Below, one piece after another: positions 35,890 to 43,409 of a DNA stretch of 64,000 nt. A program made the position numbers and the translations under genes. The notes under the pieces are model-generated. The model saw only the letters and a program-made list of their open reading frames with translations. It was not told where the DNA came from and did no database searches. The stretch is from assembly GCF_005233835.1 (NCBI RefSeq), contig NZ_SZQA01000008.1, forward strand, positions 146,626-210,625. The letters are read 5' to 3'. The stretch's first letter is position 1; each line of letters opens with the position of its first letter. The DNA comes from Herbidospora galbida. Lineage in GTDB: Bacteria; Actinomycetota; Actinomycetes; Streptosporangiales; Streptosporangiaceae.

Positions 35890-37169
35890 CCCCGGAAATG
35901 ACGGAGCGGGCCGCCTTCTCGGGCGGGCGTACGGGGACGGCGTCGTTCACGTGGGGTCAGCGCGCGATCTGGGAGGCGATCGAGCGCACCCGGCCGGACG
36001 ACCACTACTTCAACTTCGGCCGGGTGCTGCCGCTCGGGGCGCGCCCGGCGTCGGTGTCGTCGGCGCTGTGGGCGCTGGGCCGCCTGGTCGAACGGCACGA
36101 GTCGCTGCGCACGCTGGTCGGCGACGGTGGCCAGCTGCTCAGGGCGAACGGGGAGCTGAGCGTCCGGACCGGCGACGATCCCCAGGCCCTGCTGGCCGAG
36201 ATGGCGGCGACCGCGTTCGACTACGCGCACGAGTGGCCGCTGCGCGCCGGGCTGGTGCTCTCCCCCGACGGCGCGGTCACCCATCTGGTACTGGTGTTCT
36301 GCCACCTGGCCGCCGACGGCCTGGGCGCCGAGCAGGCCATCCGCGACCTGCGCCTGCTGCTCCTGCGCGGCGGCGCGCCCGCGTCCCGGCCGCCGCAGCC
36401 GATGGACATCGCGCGCTGGCAGGAGTCGGCGGCCGGCCGCCGGGTGGCCGGCGAGGCGGCGGCGTACTGGGAGGAGGCGCACCGCAGGATCCCGCCGACG
36501 ATGTTCCACGTGCCGTCGGGGGCCGGGGAGTCGCCGCCCGTGTGGCGGGCGTCGCTGCGCTCCCCCGCCGTCGACCTGGCCGCGCAGCGGATCGCGGTCC
36601 GGCACGGTACGAGCACCTCGACGGTCCTGCTGACGGCGGTGACCGCGCTGGTGTCGGAGATGACGGGGCACGAGACGGTGGCGATGCTGCCGATCGTGGG
36701 GAACCGGTTCCGGGCCGACACCCGGACGGCGGTGACCACGATGTCGCAGGAGGGGCTGTTCGTTCTGGACGTGGAGAAGGTGCGGTTCGACGAGCTGCTG
36801 AGCCTGGCGGGGCCGGCGGCGCTGCGGGCGTACCGGAGCGCCTACCACGACCCCGCCGACCGGTCTGCGGCCCTCGACAGGGTGGCGGCCGAGCGGGGCA
36901 CGGTCGTGCATCCGTGGTGCTGCTTCAACGACATGCGCTTCGCCGACAACCCCGTCTACCGCGACGAGGCGCTGATCCGCCGGGCGCTCGGCGAGAGCGC
37001 GCTCAGCTGGCCGATGTCGCAGGACCAGCTGAACTGCCGGTTCTGCGTCCACCTGAGCGGAACCATGGACGTGTCGGTGACCGCCGACACCCGCTGGCTG
37101 TCCAAGGCCGACATGGAGCGCTTCCTGTACGGGCTGGAGACGATGCTGGTCGAAGCGGCGCTGCGGTGA
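35886..37169 (+). CDS. Free-standing NRPS condensation-domain protein
   Basis: 427 aa with the condensation fold: FTWGQRAIWEAIE at the start, the core motif CHLAADG at 139-145 and a C-terminal lobe with QDQLNCRF. The first His of HHxxxDG is Cys, but the second, catalytic His and the DG are kept, so activity is plausible. Its ATG overlaps the carrier stop (ATGA). It should transfer the acyl or peptidyl unit between free and modular carriers; ester-forming roles also occur in this family. Confidence 0.9.
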   Translation: MTPEMTERAAFSGGRTGTASFTWGQRAIWEAIERTRPDDHYFNFGRVLPLGARPASVSSALWALGRLVERHESLRTLVGDGGQLLRANGELSVRTGDDPQALLAEMAATAFDYAHEWPLRAGLVLSPDGAVTHLVLVFCHLAADGLGAEQAIRDLRLLLLRGGAPASRPPQPMDIARWQESAAGRRVAGEAAAYWEEAHRRIPPTMFHVPSGAGESPPVWRASLRSPAVDLAAQRIAVRHGTSTSTVLLTAVTALVSEMTGHETVAMLPIVGNRFRADTRTAVTTMSQEGLFVLDVEKVRFDELLSLAGPAALRAYRSAYHDPADRSAALDRVAAERGTVVHPWCCFNDMRFADNPVYRDEALIRRALGESALSWPMSQDQLNCRFCVHLSGTMDVSVTADTRWLSKADMERFLYGLETMLVEAALR

Positions 37170-39001
37170 TCGCCTACGCGGAGGCGACCTCGTGCCCCCA
37201 GGGCCGCCCGCTGACCTTCCGGCTGGGCGGCGACAGCGGCGTCCACATCCACGACGCCACCACGGGCGCCCACGTGCTGACGACCCGCGCCACCGGCCCG
37301 CGCTGGACGCTCGCGATCCCGGAGCACTGGCCGAGCTCCCTCTACCGCGCCCACTTCACCGACGCCCCCTCGTCGGAGGTGCCGAGGGCGACGGGCGAGC
37401 TGCCCGGCACCGGCGTCTCCGGCGACGACGAGGTCTACTTCGTCGTGACGGCGGCCGGCCCGAAGAAGGACGTCCTTGTGTCCATCCCGTTCGGCACCTG
37501 GCAGGCCTACAACCGCGCCGGGGTCCCCGGCGAGGGCCTCTACTGGACGGAGGACCCGTCGCGGGCCGTCGAAGTGACCTTCGACCGGCCGGGCGGCGGC
37601 CCGCCTCCCGAACGCTGGGAGGACGGCTTCCTGCGCTGGCTCCGCCCGGCGGGCTTCGACGCCGACTTCTGCGACGGCCTCGACCTGTCGCCCTCGTTGC
37701 TGGACGGCTACCGCCTCTTGGTCGTCAACGGCCACGACGAGTACTGGACCCGCGAGATGCGCGACGCCTGCGAGGAGTTCGTGCGGCGCGGCGGCAACAT
37801 GGCGATCTTCGCCGGCAACACCGCCTGGTGGCAGGCCCGCCTGGAGGGCCGCACCCTGGTCTGCCACCGCGACCCCTTCACCGACCCGGTCGACGACCCG
37901 GCGCTGGTCACCGCCGAGTGGTCGACCGTCGGCCGCCCCGAGAACACGCTGACGGGCGTGTCGTTCCGAGCGGGCGCGGGCACCTGGGGCCCGTCGATGC
38001 CGCTGATGAACGAGGAGTCGTACGTCACCCGCTTCGCCGGCCACTGGGTCTTCGAGGGCACCGGCCTGACCGAGGGCGACAAGTTCGCCCAGGGAGCCCT
38101 GGGCTACGAGACCGACGCGGCCGAGTTCGTCGAGGTGGGCGGCGTCCCGAGGGTGACCTCGCGCGACGGCACCCCGCCGTCGTTCACCGTGCTCGCCACC
38201 GCCGACCTGCGCCACTGGCGCAGCGGCGGCCAGGGCGGCTGGGCGACCATGGGCGTCTTCACCTCGGGCCGCGGCACCGTCTTCAACGCCGCCACGGTCA
38301 ACTGGGGCAACACCCTCCACGACCCGGTCGTCGACCGCATCACCCGCAACGTGCTGACCCGCCTCAGCTCGGCCTACGACGGCTGGGACGCGATCGGCGA
38401 GCCGTCCGACATCCGCGCGCTGGCCGCCGACGCCCGCGTCCTCTACGGCGTGACCTCCGACGGCGCGCTGATGAGCCGCGAACTGTGCGCCCAGAACCTT
38501 CCCTGGCGCCCCATCGGCTGGGCCGGCGACGTGACCTGCCTCGACACTCCGCGCGAGGCGGCCGGCACCCGCGGCGTCCTGCTGTACGGCGTGACCGCCG
38601 ACGGCGTCCTGCGCTCCCGCGCGGCCGTGGAGGTCCCGGCCCTCTGGCAGGACGAGGCCCGCTGCCCGGAGGGGACCGTGGCCCTGGCGATCGCCGACTG
38701 CACGTTCTGGGTCGCGACCGCGGCGGGCCGCCTGTGGGCGATGCCCTTCACCGGCGACGAATGGCTGGACCGAGGAGAGTGCGACGCGATCGCGATGAGC
38801 GGCATGAACGGCCGCCTCTACGCCCTGACGAGCACGGGAGAACTGGTCACCCGCCGCCCGGACACGACGGATGACTGGCACCCGGCCGGCGACCTCCCGA
38901 AGGGCACGACGACGTTCACCGCGCACGCGGGCCGCCTGGTCGCCACCACCCCAGGTGAGCCGCTGCGGTGGCGAGAAGCCCGACGGGCGCGGAATCCCTG
39001 A
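37166..39001 (+). CDS. N,N-dimethylformamidase large-subunit-like protein with C-terminal propeller
   Basis: 611 aa. Residues about 1-410 match the catalytic-subunit family of N,N-dimethylformamidase: SIPFGTWQAYNRAG, the segment VNGHDEYWTREMRD, then FAGNTAWW and GALGYETD. That enzyme is an iron-dependent amidohydrolase that cleaves a formamide C-N bond. The last ~190 residues contain repeats (YGVTSDGAL, YGVTADGVL, YALTSTGEL) that look like a tectonin-type beta-propeller. GTG start overlapping the condensation gene stop by 4 bp, so it belongs to the biosynthetic operon. An amide-cleaving or tailoring step is inferred; a binding or resistance role is possible. Confidence 0.8.
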   Translation: MIAYAEATSCPQGRPLTFRLGGDSGVHIHDATTGAHVLTTRATGPRWTLAIPEHWPSSLYRAHFTDAPSSEVPRATGELPGTGVSGDDEVYFVVTAAGPKKDVLVSIPFGTWQAYNRAGVPGEGLYWTEDPSRAVEVTFDRPGGGPPPERWEDGFLRWLRPAGFDADFCDGLDLSPSLLDGYRLLVVNGHDEYWTREMRDACEEFVRRGGNMAIFAGNTAWWQARLEGRTLVCHRDPFTDPVDDPALVTAEWSTVGRPENTLTGVSFRAGAGTWGPSMPLMNEESYVTRFAGHWVFEGTGLTEGDKFAQGALGYETDAAEFVEVGGVPRVTSRDGTPPSFTVLATADLRHWRSGGQGGWATMGVFTSGRGTVFNAATVNWGNTLHDPVVDRITRNVLTRLSSAYDGWDAIGEPSDIRALAADARVLYGVTSDGALMSRELCAQNLPWRPIGWAGDVTCLDTPREAAGTRGVLLYGVTADGVLRSRAAVEVPALWQDEARCPEGTVALAIADCTFWVATAAGRLWAMPFTGDEWLDRGECDAIAMSGMNGRLYALTSTGELVTRRPDTTDDWHPAGDLPKGTTTFTAHAGRLVATTPGEPLRWREARRARNP

Positions 39002-39252
39002 CCCGCCACCCGTGCAAACGGAGAACCGGCGAAGCAGGTGGAACCTTGGGCTTGCTCTTGCACACACCTGATTGCATCGAATGCCCTCTCGTGATTGCGT
39101 GTGTGAAAGAGAGAGCTATTTCGAAATAAGCGGTCTCTCGAATCGTCGATCCCAGGCAGACCATCGTCAAACCGGTTGAGGTGAGCCGCACCCAGAAATG
39201 TTCACGACATTGGCCGCAAGTCGAGAAACGACGAAACGAGGAGACGATCCAC
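39002..39252. promoter_or_regulatory. Spacer between the two accessory operons
   Basis: About 250 bp, clearly lower in GC than its surroundings (A/T-rich from about 39055 to 39130). It separates the biosynthetic operon from the protease/PatG-like operon and probably carries the promoter of the latter. A weak inverted pair CACACAC / GTGTGTG lies at about 39061-39105. No gene is seen. Confidence 0.45.
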
Positions 39253-39687
39253 ATGGTGGAGATCTTCAATCAGCGTATCGACGGCGGAGCCCTGGAACAG
39301 GACCCCGACTACCACTTCACCGTCACCTACAAAGCGTCGTTCGACCCACAGGAATTGGGCGACACCTTCCACGAATTCGTCAGGCTCTGCGAGGAGGACG
39401 ACGTCTCTGGTGACGACTTCATCACGGCACAGGGTCCCGCAGGGAACGTGTTCTCGCCCGGCGTTCTTCCGCAACAGAACGACAACCGCCCTGGACACCA
39501 GGGCATGAAGGTCGTCGACCGACGCCTCGGCTTCGTCCTCTCAAGGGAGGTCGCGGACACGGAAACCGGCCACGAGGAGATCTACGCCGACATCTGGCTG
39601 CGTTCGTCCGGGAATTTGCAGAGTACCGGATGGCCGGGGTCGGACAGCGGAAAAGCGACGACCAACGTCGGCGACTTCAATCCCTAG
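39253..39687 (+). CDS. 144-aa protein, first gene of the PatG-like operon
   Basis: ATG with AGGAGA well placed. Begins MVEIFNQRIDGG, followed by an acidic, beta-rich middle (YHFTVTYKASF, then VDRRLGFVLSREV) and ends in a Gly/Ser/Asn-rich tail (TGWPGSDSG, TTNVGDFNP). One Cys only, no signal peptide, no membrane segment. No known family is recognised. A strong hairpin 10 bp after its stop suggests it is made in larger amounts than the enzymes downstream, as for a substrate or structural protein. It could be what the protease acts on. Confidence 0.8.
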   Translation: MVEIFNQRIDGGALEQDPDYHFTVTYKASFDPQELGDTFHEFVRLCEEDDVSGDDFITAQGPAGNVFSPGVLPQQNDNRPGHQGMKVVDRRLGFVLSREVADTETGHEEIYADIWLRSSGNLQSTGWPGSDSGKATTNVGDFNP

Positions 39688-39697
39688 CACAAGGGAT

Positions 39698-39729
39698 GGA
39701 AAGGGCCGAATCCGGCCTCGGCCCTTTCC
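39698..39729 (+). terminator. Strong hairpin (attenuator) between the 144-aa gene and the protease gene
   Basis: Perfect 12-bp stem GGAAAGGGCCGA / TCGGCCCTTTCC with an 8-nt loop, starting 10 bp after the stop codon. There is no long T run downstream. The next gene begins 35 bp later with no clear promoter of its own, so partial read-through is likely. Confidence 0.75.
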
Positions 39730-39764
39730 AGGGAAATCGCACGCTCTCGTCCACAGGCGACCGC

Positions 39765-40697
39765 ATGACCACAATCGCTCAGACTCACGGTGTGAATCCA
39801 CTTGAGCTCATCGGCCTTCCCCGCCTGATGGCCAGGACCGGCGGAGAAGGCGCCACGAGAATCGGGCTCATCGACGGACCGGTTCTGGCCACTCACCCGG
39901 GGCTGGCCGGCGCGAACCTCGAATTGCCCGCTCGGCTGTCGACGGCGCGCGATATAGCGTCCCATCACGCGACAGCCGTCGCCGGCGTCCTTGTCGGTCG
40001 ACGCGACTCCGGCGCCCCGGGCGTCTGTCCGGGCGCCACCTTGGTGAGCCATCCGATTTTCGCTCCCGCCCCGTCACATTCCGGTGGCACGACCACCGCC
40101 CGGCAGGACGTCCTCGCGGCCGCGATCGTGGAGATGGCCGACGCCGGGACGCGGATCCTCAATCTGAGCCTGACGCTGTCTCCGCGTAGCCACGACGCCC
40201 ATCGCATCCTGCAGAGGGCTCTCGATCACGCGGCCGCGCGAGGCCTGATCGTCGTGGCCGCCGCGGGTGACCACGGGACGATCGGCGGCTCGGTCATCAC
40301 CCGCCATCAGTCGGTCATCCCGGTCGTCGCCTACGGCCTTCACGGGCACCCTGCGGCGAACGCGAATACCGGGCCGACGATCGGCCGCCGCGGAGTGGGC
40401 GCGACCGGCGCCGGAATGGTCAGCCTCGGAGCGGACGGGGGACTACGTCCTTTCGGCGGATCGAGCGCCGCCGCGGCCCTGGTCACCGGTGTCATCGCCC
40501 TGTTGTGGTCGGAATTTCCCGACGCGACGCACGCGGACCTGGTCCACGCGGTCACCGGGTCCACGTCCCGCCGTTCCTCTGTGGTGCCGCCGCTGGTCAA
40601 CGCTTGGACGGCTTACCAGACGTTGCGCACGAGACGTGATCGACAAGGAGGCGCACATCATGGCCGATCAGGACAGGCCCCGCATGGCGGGCGATGA
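39765..40697 (+). CDS. Cytosolic subtilisin-like (S8) serine protease
   Basis: 310-aa S8 protease core without signal peptide or pro-domain. The triad is Asp 37 (LIDGPV), His 68 (SHHATAVAG) and Ser 234 (FGGSSAAAA). The oxyanion position, normally Asn in AAGN, is Asp here (AAAGDHG, about 169). A short, signal-less protease next to a PatG C-terminal-domain gene resembles the protease part of cyanobactin PatA/PatG enzymes, which trim or cyclise precursor peptides. The ATG at 39765 is preferred; an upstream in-frame start would run through the hairpin. It overlaps the next gene by 38 bp. Confidence 0.9.
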   Translation: MTTIAQTHGVNPLELIGLPRLMARTGGEGATRIGLIDGPVLATHPGLAGANLELPARLSTARDIASHHATAVAGVLVGRRDSGAPGVCPGATLVSHPIFAPAPSHSGGTTTARQDVLAAAIVEMADAGTRILNLSLTLSPRSHDAHRILQRALDHAAARGLIVVAAAGDHGTIGGSVITRHQSVIPVVAYGLHGHPAANANTGPTIGRRGVGATGAGMVSLGADGGLRPFGGSSAAAALVTGVIALLWSEFPDATHADLVHAVTGSTSRRSSVVPPLVNAWTAYQTLRTRRDRQGGAHHGRSGQAPHGGR

Positions 40698-40902
40698 CGA
40701 GAAGCCGGCCGAGCCGACGTCGGCCCGCGTGCGGCTTCCCGGATTCGTCAACGACGAGGACATCGGGCTGGGCGACGTCGTGAAACGCGTTTCCCGGGCC
40801 ACCGGCATACGACCGTGTCGCGGCTGCGGACAGCGGGCCGAAACGCTCAACCGCTGGCTTGTGTTCTCCGGCAGGAGCGGATCGCGACGACGAGAGGTCT
40901 GA
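40660..40902 (+). CDS. Small CxxC protein (80 aa)
   Basis: ATG with a clear AAGGAGG-type site inside the protease gene. Polar N-terminus, then LPGFVNDEDIGLGDVVKR and a compact C-terminal motif GIRPCRGCGQRAETLNRW. The CxxC followed by RAxxLNRW looks like a conserved signature; I recall similar small proteins in actinomycetes but cannot name the family. It may bind metal, or be a substrate or adaptor of the protease or the PatG-like protein. Confidence 0.8.
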   Translation: MADQDRPRMAGDDEKPAEPTSARVRLPGFVNDEDIGLGDVVKRVSRATGIRPCRGCGQRAETLNRWLVFSGRSGSRRREV

Positions 40903-40927
40903 GCACCGATCGATGGGAAACGGCCCT

Positions 40928-41860
40928 ATGAACGAGAACGAGCAACTGTCCGTGCAGCCCGCCTCAACGGAATCGCCGTCTCACGACACGATGCCCGGTC
41001 CGGTGCCGGCGGAAAAGGAACCGCACACCTGCACGACCTGCGGTCACGGTCCGGAGAAACTCGCGGCCACCGGTCAGGGCGGTGACCCCGTCTCACCCTA
41101 CGTATACGCACTCGGCAGAATCGAACCGCGTATGCCGAGCCTCGGCGTGGAAAAGGAATTCGCGCAGGCGACCGGGCGCGCCGAGACCACCGACATGACC
41201 GACCGCCAAGCGCTGCACGCAGTGCTTTCCGCACCACAGAATCGCTATCTGATCCGCCAGCTCTGCTATGTGCTCACTGTTCAGGGGCTCGACACGTACC
41301 TGCTGCGCCCCCGCGACTCCGGAGACCTTTCCCAGCTCGTGGAAGCCCTGGCTGAGGCACCGCGGTCGACGGACCTGCATGCGGTGATCGGGCTGCGAGG
41401 ACCTCTCGCGCCGCCCGACGCCTGCAACGGGCTGATGCTGCCGATGGTGGCGTTCGACCAGATCTATGCCTTCAACGCCGGCTCGCTCGTCCAGTCTCTG
41501 CCCAAGCCGGAGGGAATCGGGGAGGAACAGTTCAGGGCCGCAGCGGAGGAGTTGTTCGAGAGGGTGATTCAGATCACCGACAACGCCGGTGCGTACGACG
41601 AGCACCGTGCGGTCAATTATGTGGCGTTGCGATATCCCAGCGTCTATGCGAAGTGCGCGGCGGCGCACGCCTCCGGCGCCACGCTGTCGGCCATCGAAAC
41701 CCGTCCGTCCCGGCTGAGCGGGATGCGCAGGATTCTGGACGTCATCTTCTCGTTCACCGACCGGAGAACCGACGTCACGGAGAAATTCTTCGTCCGGGTG
41801 GACGTGGAAGAGGAGTTTCCATACCTGACCACCAAGTTGTCCCCGTACTACGACCGATAG
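40928..41860 (+). CDS. PatG C-terminal-domain-like protein
   Basis: 310 aa. After a ~60-residue polar lead with a CTTCGHG motif, the protein follows the C-terminal domain of the cyanobactin macrocyclase PatG: YALGRIEPRMPSLGVEKEF, then LTVQGLDTYLLRPRD, VIGLRGPLAPPDACNGLM, TDNAGAYDEHRAVNY and finally VTEKFFVRVDVEEEFPYL with YYDR at the end. In PatG this domain is fused to an S8 protease; here the two are separate genes in one operon. The biochemical role of the domain is not known. ATG 40928 is used; ATG 40913 is an alternative. Confidence 0.82.
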   Translation: MNENEQLSVQPASTESPSHDTMPGPVPAEKEPHTCTTCGHGPEKLAATGQGGDPVSPYVYALGRIEPRMPSLGVEKEFAQATGRAETTDMTDRQALHAVLSAPQNRYLIRQLCYVLTVQGLDTYLLRPRDSGDLSQLVEALAEAPRSTDLHAVIGLRGPLAPPDACNGLMLPMVAFDQIYAFNAGSLVQSLPKPEGIGEEQFRAAAEELFERVIQITDNAGAYDEHRAVNYVALRYPSVYAKCAAAHASGATLSAIETRPSRLSGMRRILDVIFSFTDRRTDVTEKFFVRVDVEEEFPYLTTKLSPYYDR

Positions 41861-41882
41861 CGCAGCCGGGAGGTGCGGCGTC

Positions 41883-42686
41883 ATGGTAATGCCAGCCGCT
41901 ACGGCGGAGAGTTCGCTCTACCAGACCAGGGGGCGATACCGCGCCTCCGCGGGCGGTCACGGCACCGAGGGCCACGTCCTGCCCGCGGACTGCGTGGACG
42001 ACTGCATGCGAGAGTGCATGGACTCAGGCGGAGAGCGATACGAATGTCAGCCGATGTGCCAGATCTCGTGCAGTTCGCCGCCGCCTCCGCCCTGTGATTC
42101 GTTCTGGGTCGATGGAAAGGAGTACTGCTGCTATAGAGGCACCGACCGGTGTGTCGGCGAGCTGCGTCCTGACGGGGGACGAAACGTCTCCTGCCTGCAA
42201 GATGGCATGTCGTGCTGCGACGGCATCGCCTACTGGCGGGACACGTCGATCTGCCGCAACGGCGTCGTGGAGAACTGCTGGCCGGGGACGCCCTGCGCAC
42301 CGTTCGGGTGCTGTAAGCCCAACGAGAGATGCACCTACGAGGGGTGCGTCCCGCTGAGCGAACTCTGCCCGCCCTCGGGCCGACGGTGCAAGCCCGATGA
42401 GGCGTGCACGAACGAGGGGTGCGTCCCGCGGAGCGAGGTCTGCCAGGCGTCAGGTCGACGCTGCAAGCCCGACGAGGTGTGCACGCAGGAGAACGGCTGC
42501 TGCCCGAAGGACCACGCCACACCGCTGCGCACACGCTGCTGCGGGCAGCGCACTCCTTGTCCCGACAGCGGGGAGACCTGCTGCGACGTGTGCTGCGAGG
42601 GCAAAGCCTGCTGCAACCACCCCGGATCGTGCGACCAACGCATCGTCGTCAGAGGAGAACCAGGTGTGCCTTTCTGCAGGGTCTGA
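41883..42686 (+). CDS. Cysteine-rich repeat protein (40 Cys in 267 aa)
   Basis: 267 aa with 40 cysteines (15%), many as CC pairs, after a ~36-residue cysteine-free leader. A central 25-residue repeat (CKPDEACTNEGCVPRSEVCQ type) occurs about three times, and the matching DNA repeats at a 75-bp period. The order resembles knottin or EGF-like disulfide modules. No Sec signal peptide is evident, which is odd for a disulfide-rich protein, so it may be a modified substrate, a metal-binding protein, or exported by another route. The ATG is preceded by GGGAGG. Last gene of the PatG-like operon. Confidence 0.85.
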   Translation: MVMPAATAESSLYQTRGRYRASAGGHGTEGHVLPADCVDDCMRECMDSGGERYECQPMCQISCSSPPPPPCDSFWVDGKEYCCYRGTDRCVGELRPDGGRNVSCLQDGMSCCDGIAYWRDTSICRNGVVENCWPGTPCAPFGCCKPNERCTYEGCVPLSELCPPSGRRCKPDEACTNEGCVPRSEVCQASGRRCKPDEVCTQENGCCPKDHATPLRTRCCGQRTPCPDSGETCCDVCCEGKACCNHPGSCDQRIVVRGEPGVPFCRV

Positions 42687-42720
42687 CGCGGCCGCGGAAG
42701 GCTGAGGTCGGGGATCGAGC

Positions 42721-42746
42721 GGGCGTCGCCCGCATGGCCGACGCCC
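42721..42746. terminator. Hairpin between convergent operons
   Basis: 8-bp stem GGGCGTCG / CGACGCCC with a 10-nt loop, in the 80-bp space between the cysteine-rich gene and the convergent dipeptidase gene. It may serve both strands. Confidence 0.5.
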
Positions 42747-42766
42747 GTGGTCCCCGTCCGCGCGGG

Positions 42767-43405
42767 TCAGAGCTCGACCGGACCGTATAGGGCCGCCGCG
42801 CGCCCCCGGGTCATCGCCCAGTAGCGGTCGCCGTAGGACCAGTGCCACCACTCCGTCGGATAGTTGACCAGCCCGACCGCCTCCAGCGCCGTCGCCAAGA
42901 CCTTGCGGTTCTGCATCGCCTCCGCCGAGATGTCGGTGGAGGCGGTGTAGCAGGCCCCGTCACTCTGCTCGGGGGTGGCGTTGACCTCGGTCCCCATGTC
43001 GAGTTCGACGCCGTCGTCGTCGCACAGCGTCAGGTCGACGGCGGCGCCGGCCGTGTGGGGCGCGACCTCGACGGGCGAGACGAAGCGGCTGGCCGCCACG
43101 TACAGCTCGTCACCCGACATATCCGGAAATGTCGTGCGCAACGTCTCCCGGTACTCCTCGAACCACTTCCGCTGCAACGACACCGGCCGATAGCCCTCGA
43201 CCACCACGAGGTGCACGCCCAGCGGCAGCACCACCCGCCGCAGCCGCTCGGCGACCCCCTCGCGCAGGTGCGCGAACGCACCGGCCGGGTCGGCCAAGCG
43301 GAGGTCGACGCGCAGGAAAGCGCGGACGTCGACGAGCGGCTCAAGGCAATCGATCACCGGTATGGAGGTCACCCGGGGGTCGGAGATCAGAATGACGTCA
43401 CCCAT
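42767..43405 (-). CDS. VanX/DdpX-like D-alanyl-D-alanine dipeptidase (M15)
   Basis: 212-aa zinc peptidase of the M15D family. Key parts are VEGYRPVSLQ, the zinc-binding segment HTAGAAVDLTL (His and Asp ligands) and EWWHWSYGDRYW (catalytic Glu and the last His ligand). It splits D-Ala-D-Ala and related dipeptides in the cytosol, for vancomycin-type resistance or for re-use of cell-wall dipeptides. There is no VanH or VanA gene beside it, which favours recycling. Its ATG lies 4 bp after the ROK repressor stop, so both are on one transcript. Confidence 0.88.
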   Translation of the reverse strand: MGDVILISDPRVTSIPVIDCLEPLVDVRAFLRVDLRLADPAGAFAHLREGVAERLRRVVLPLGVHLVVVEGYRPVSLQRKWFEEYRETLRTTFPDMSGDELYVAASRFVSPVEVAPHTAGAAVDLTLCDDDGVELDMGTEVNATPEQSDGACYTASTDISAEAMQNRKVLATALEAVGLVNYPTEWWHWSYGDRYWAMTRGRAAALYGPVEL

Positions 43406-43409
43406 ATCG

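Noticed and set aside
35951..37165. Fusion of the dimethylformamidase-like protein to an N-terminal 405-residue extension in the same frame
   Set aside because: That stretch is an out-of-frame reading of the condensation gene; the real start is the GTG at 37166 overlapping its stop.
42767..43405. Vancomycin resistance cluster
   Set aside because: Only the VanX-like gene is present; no VanH, VanA, VanR or VanS gene lies nearby.
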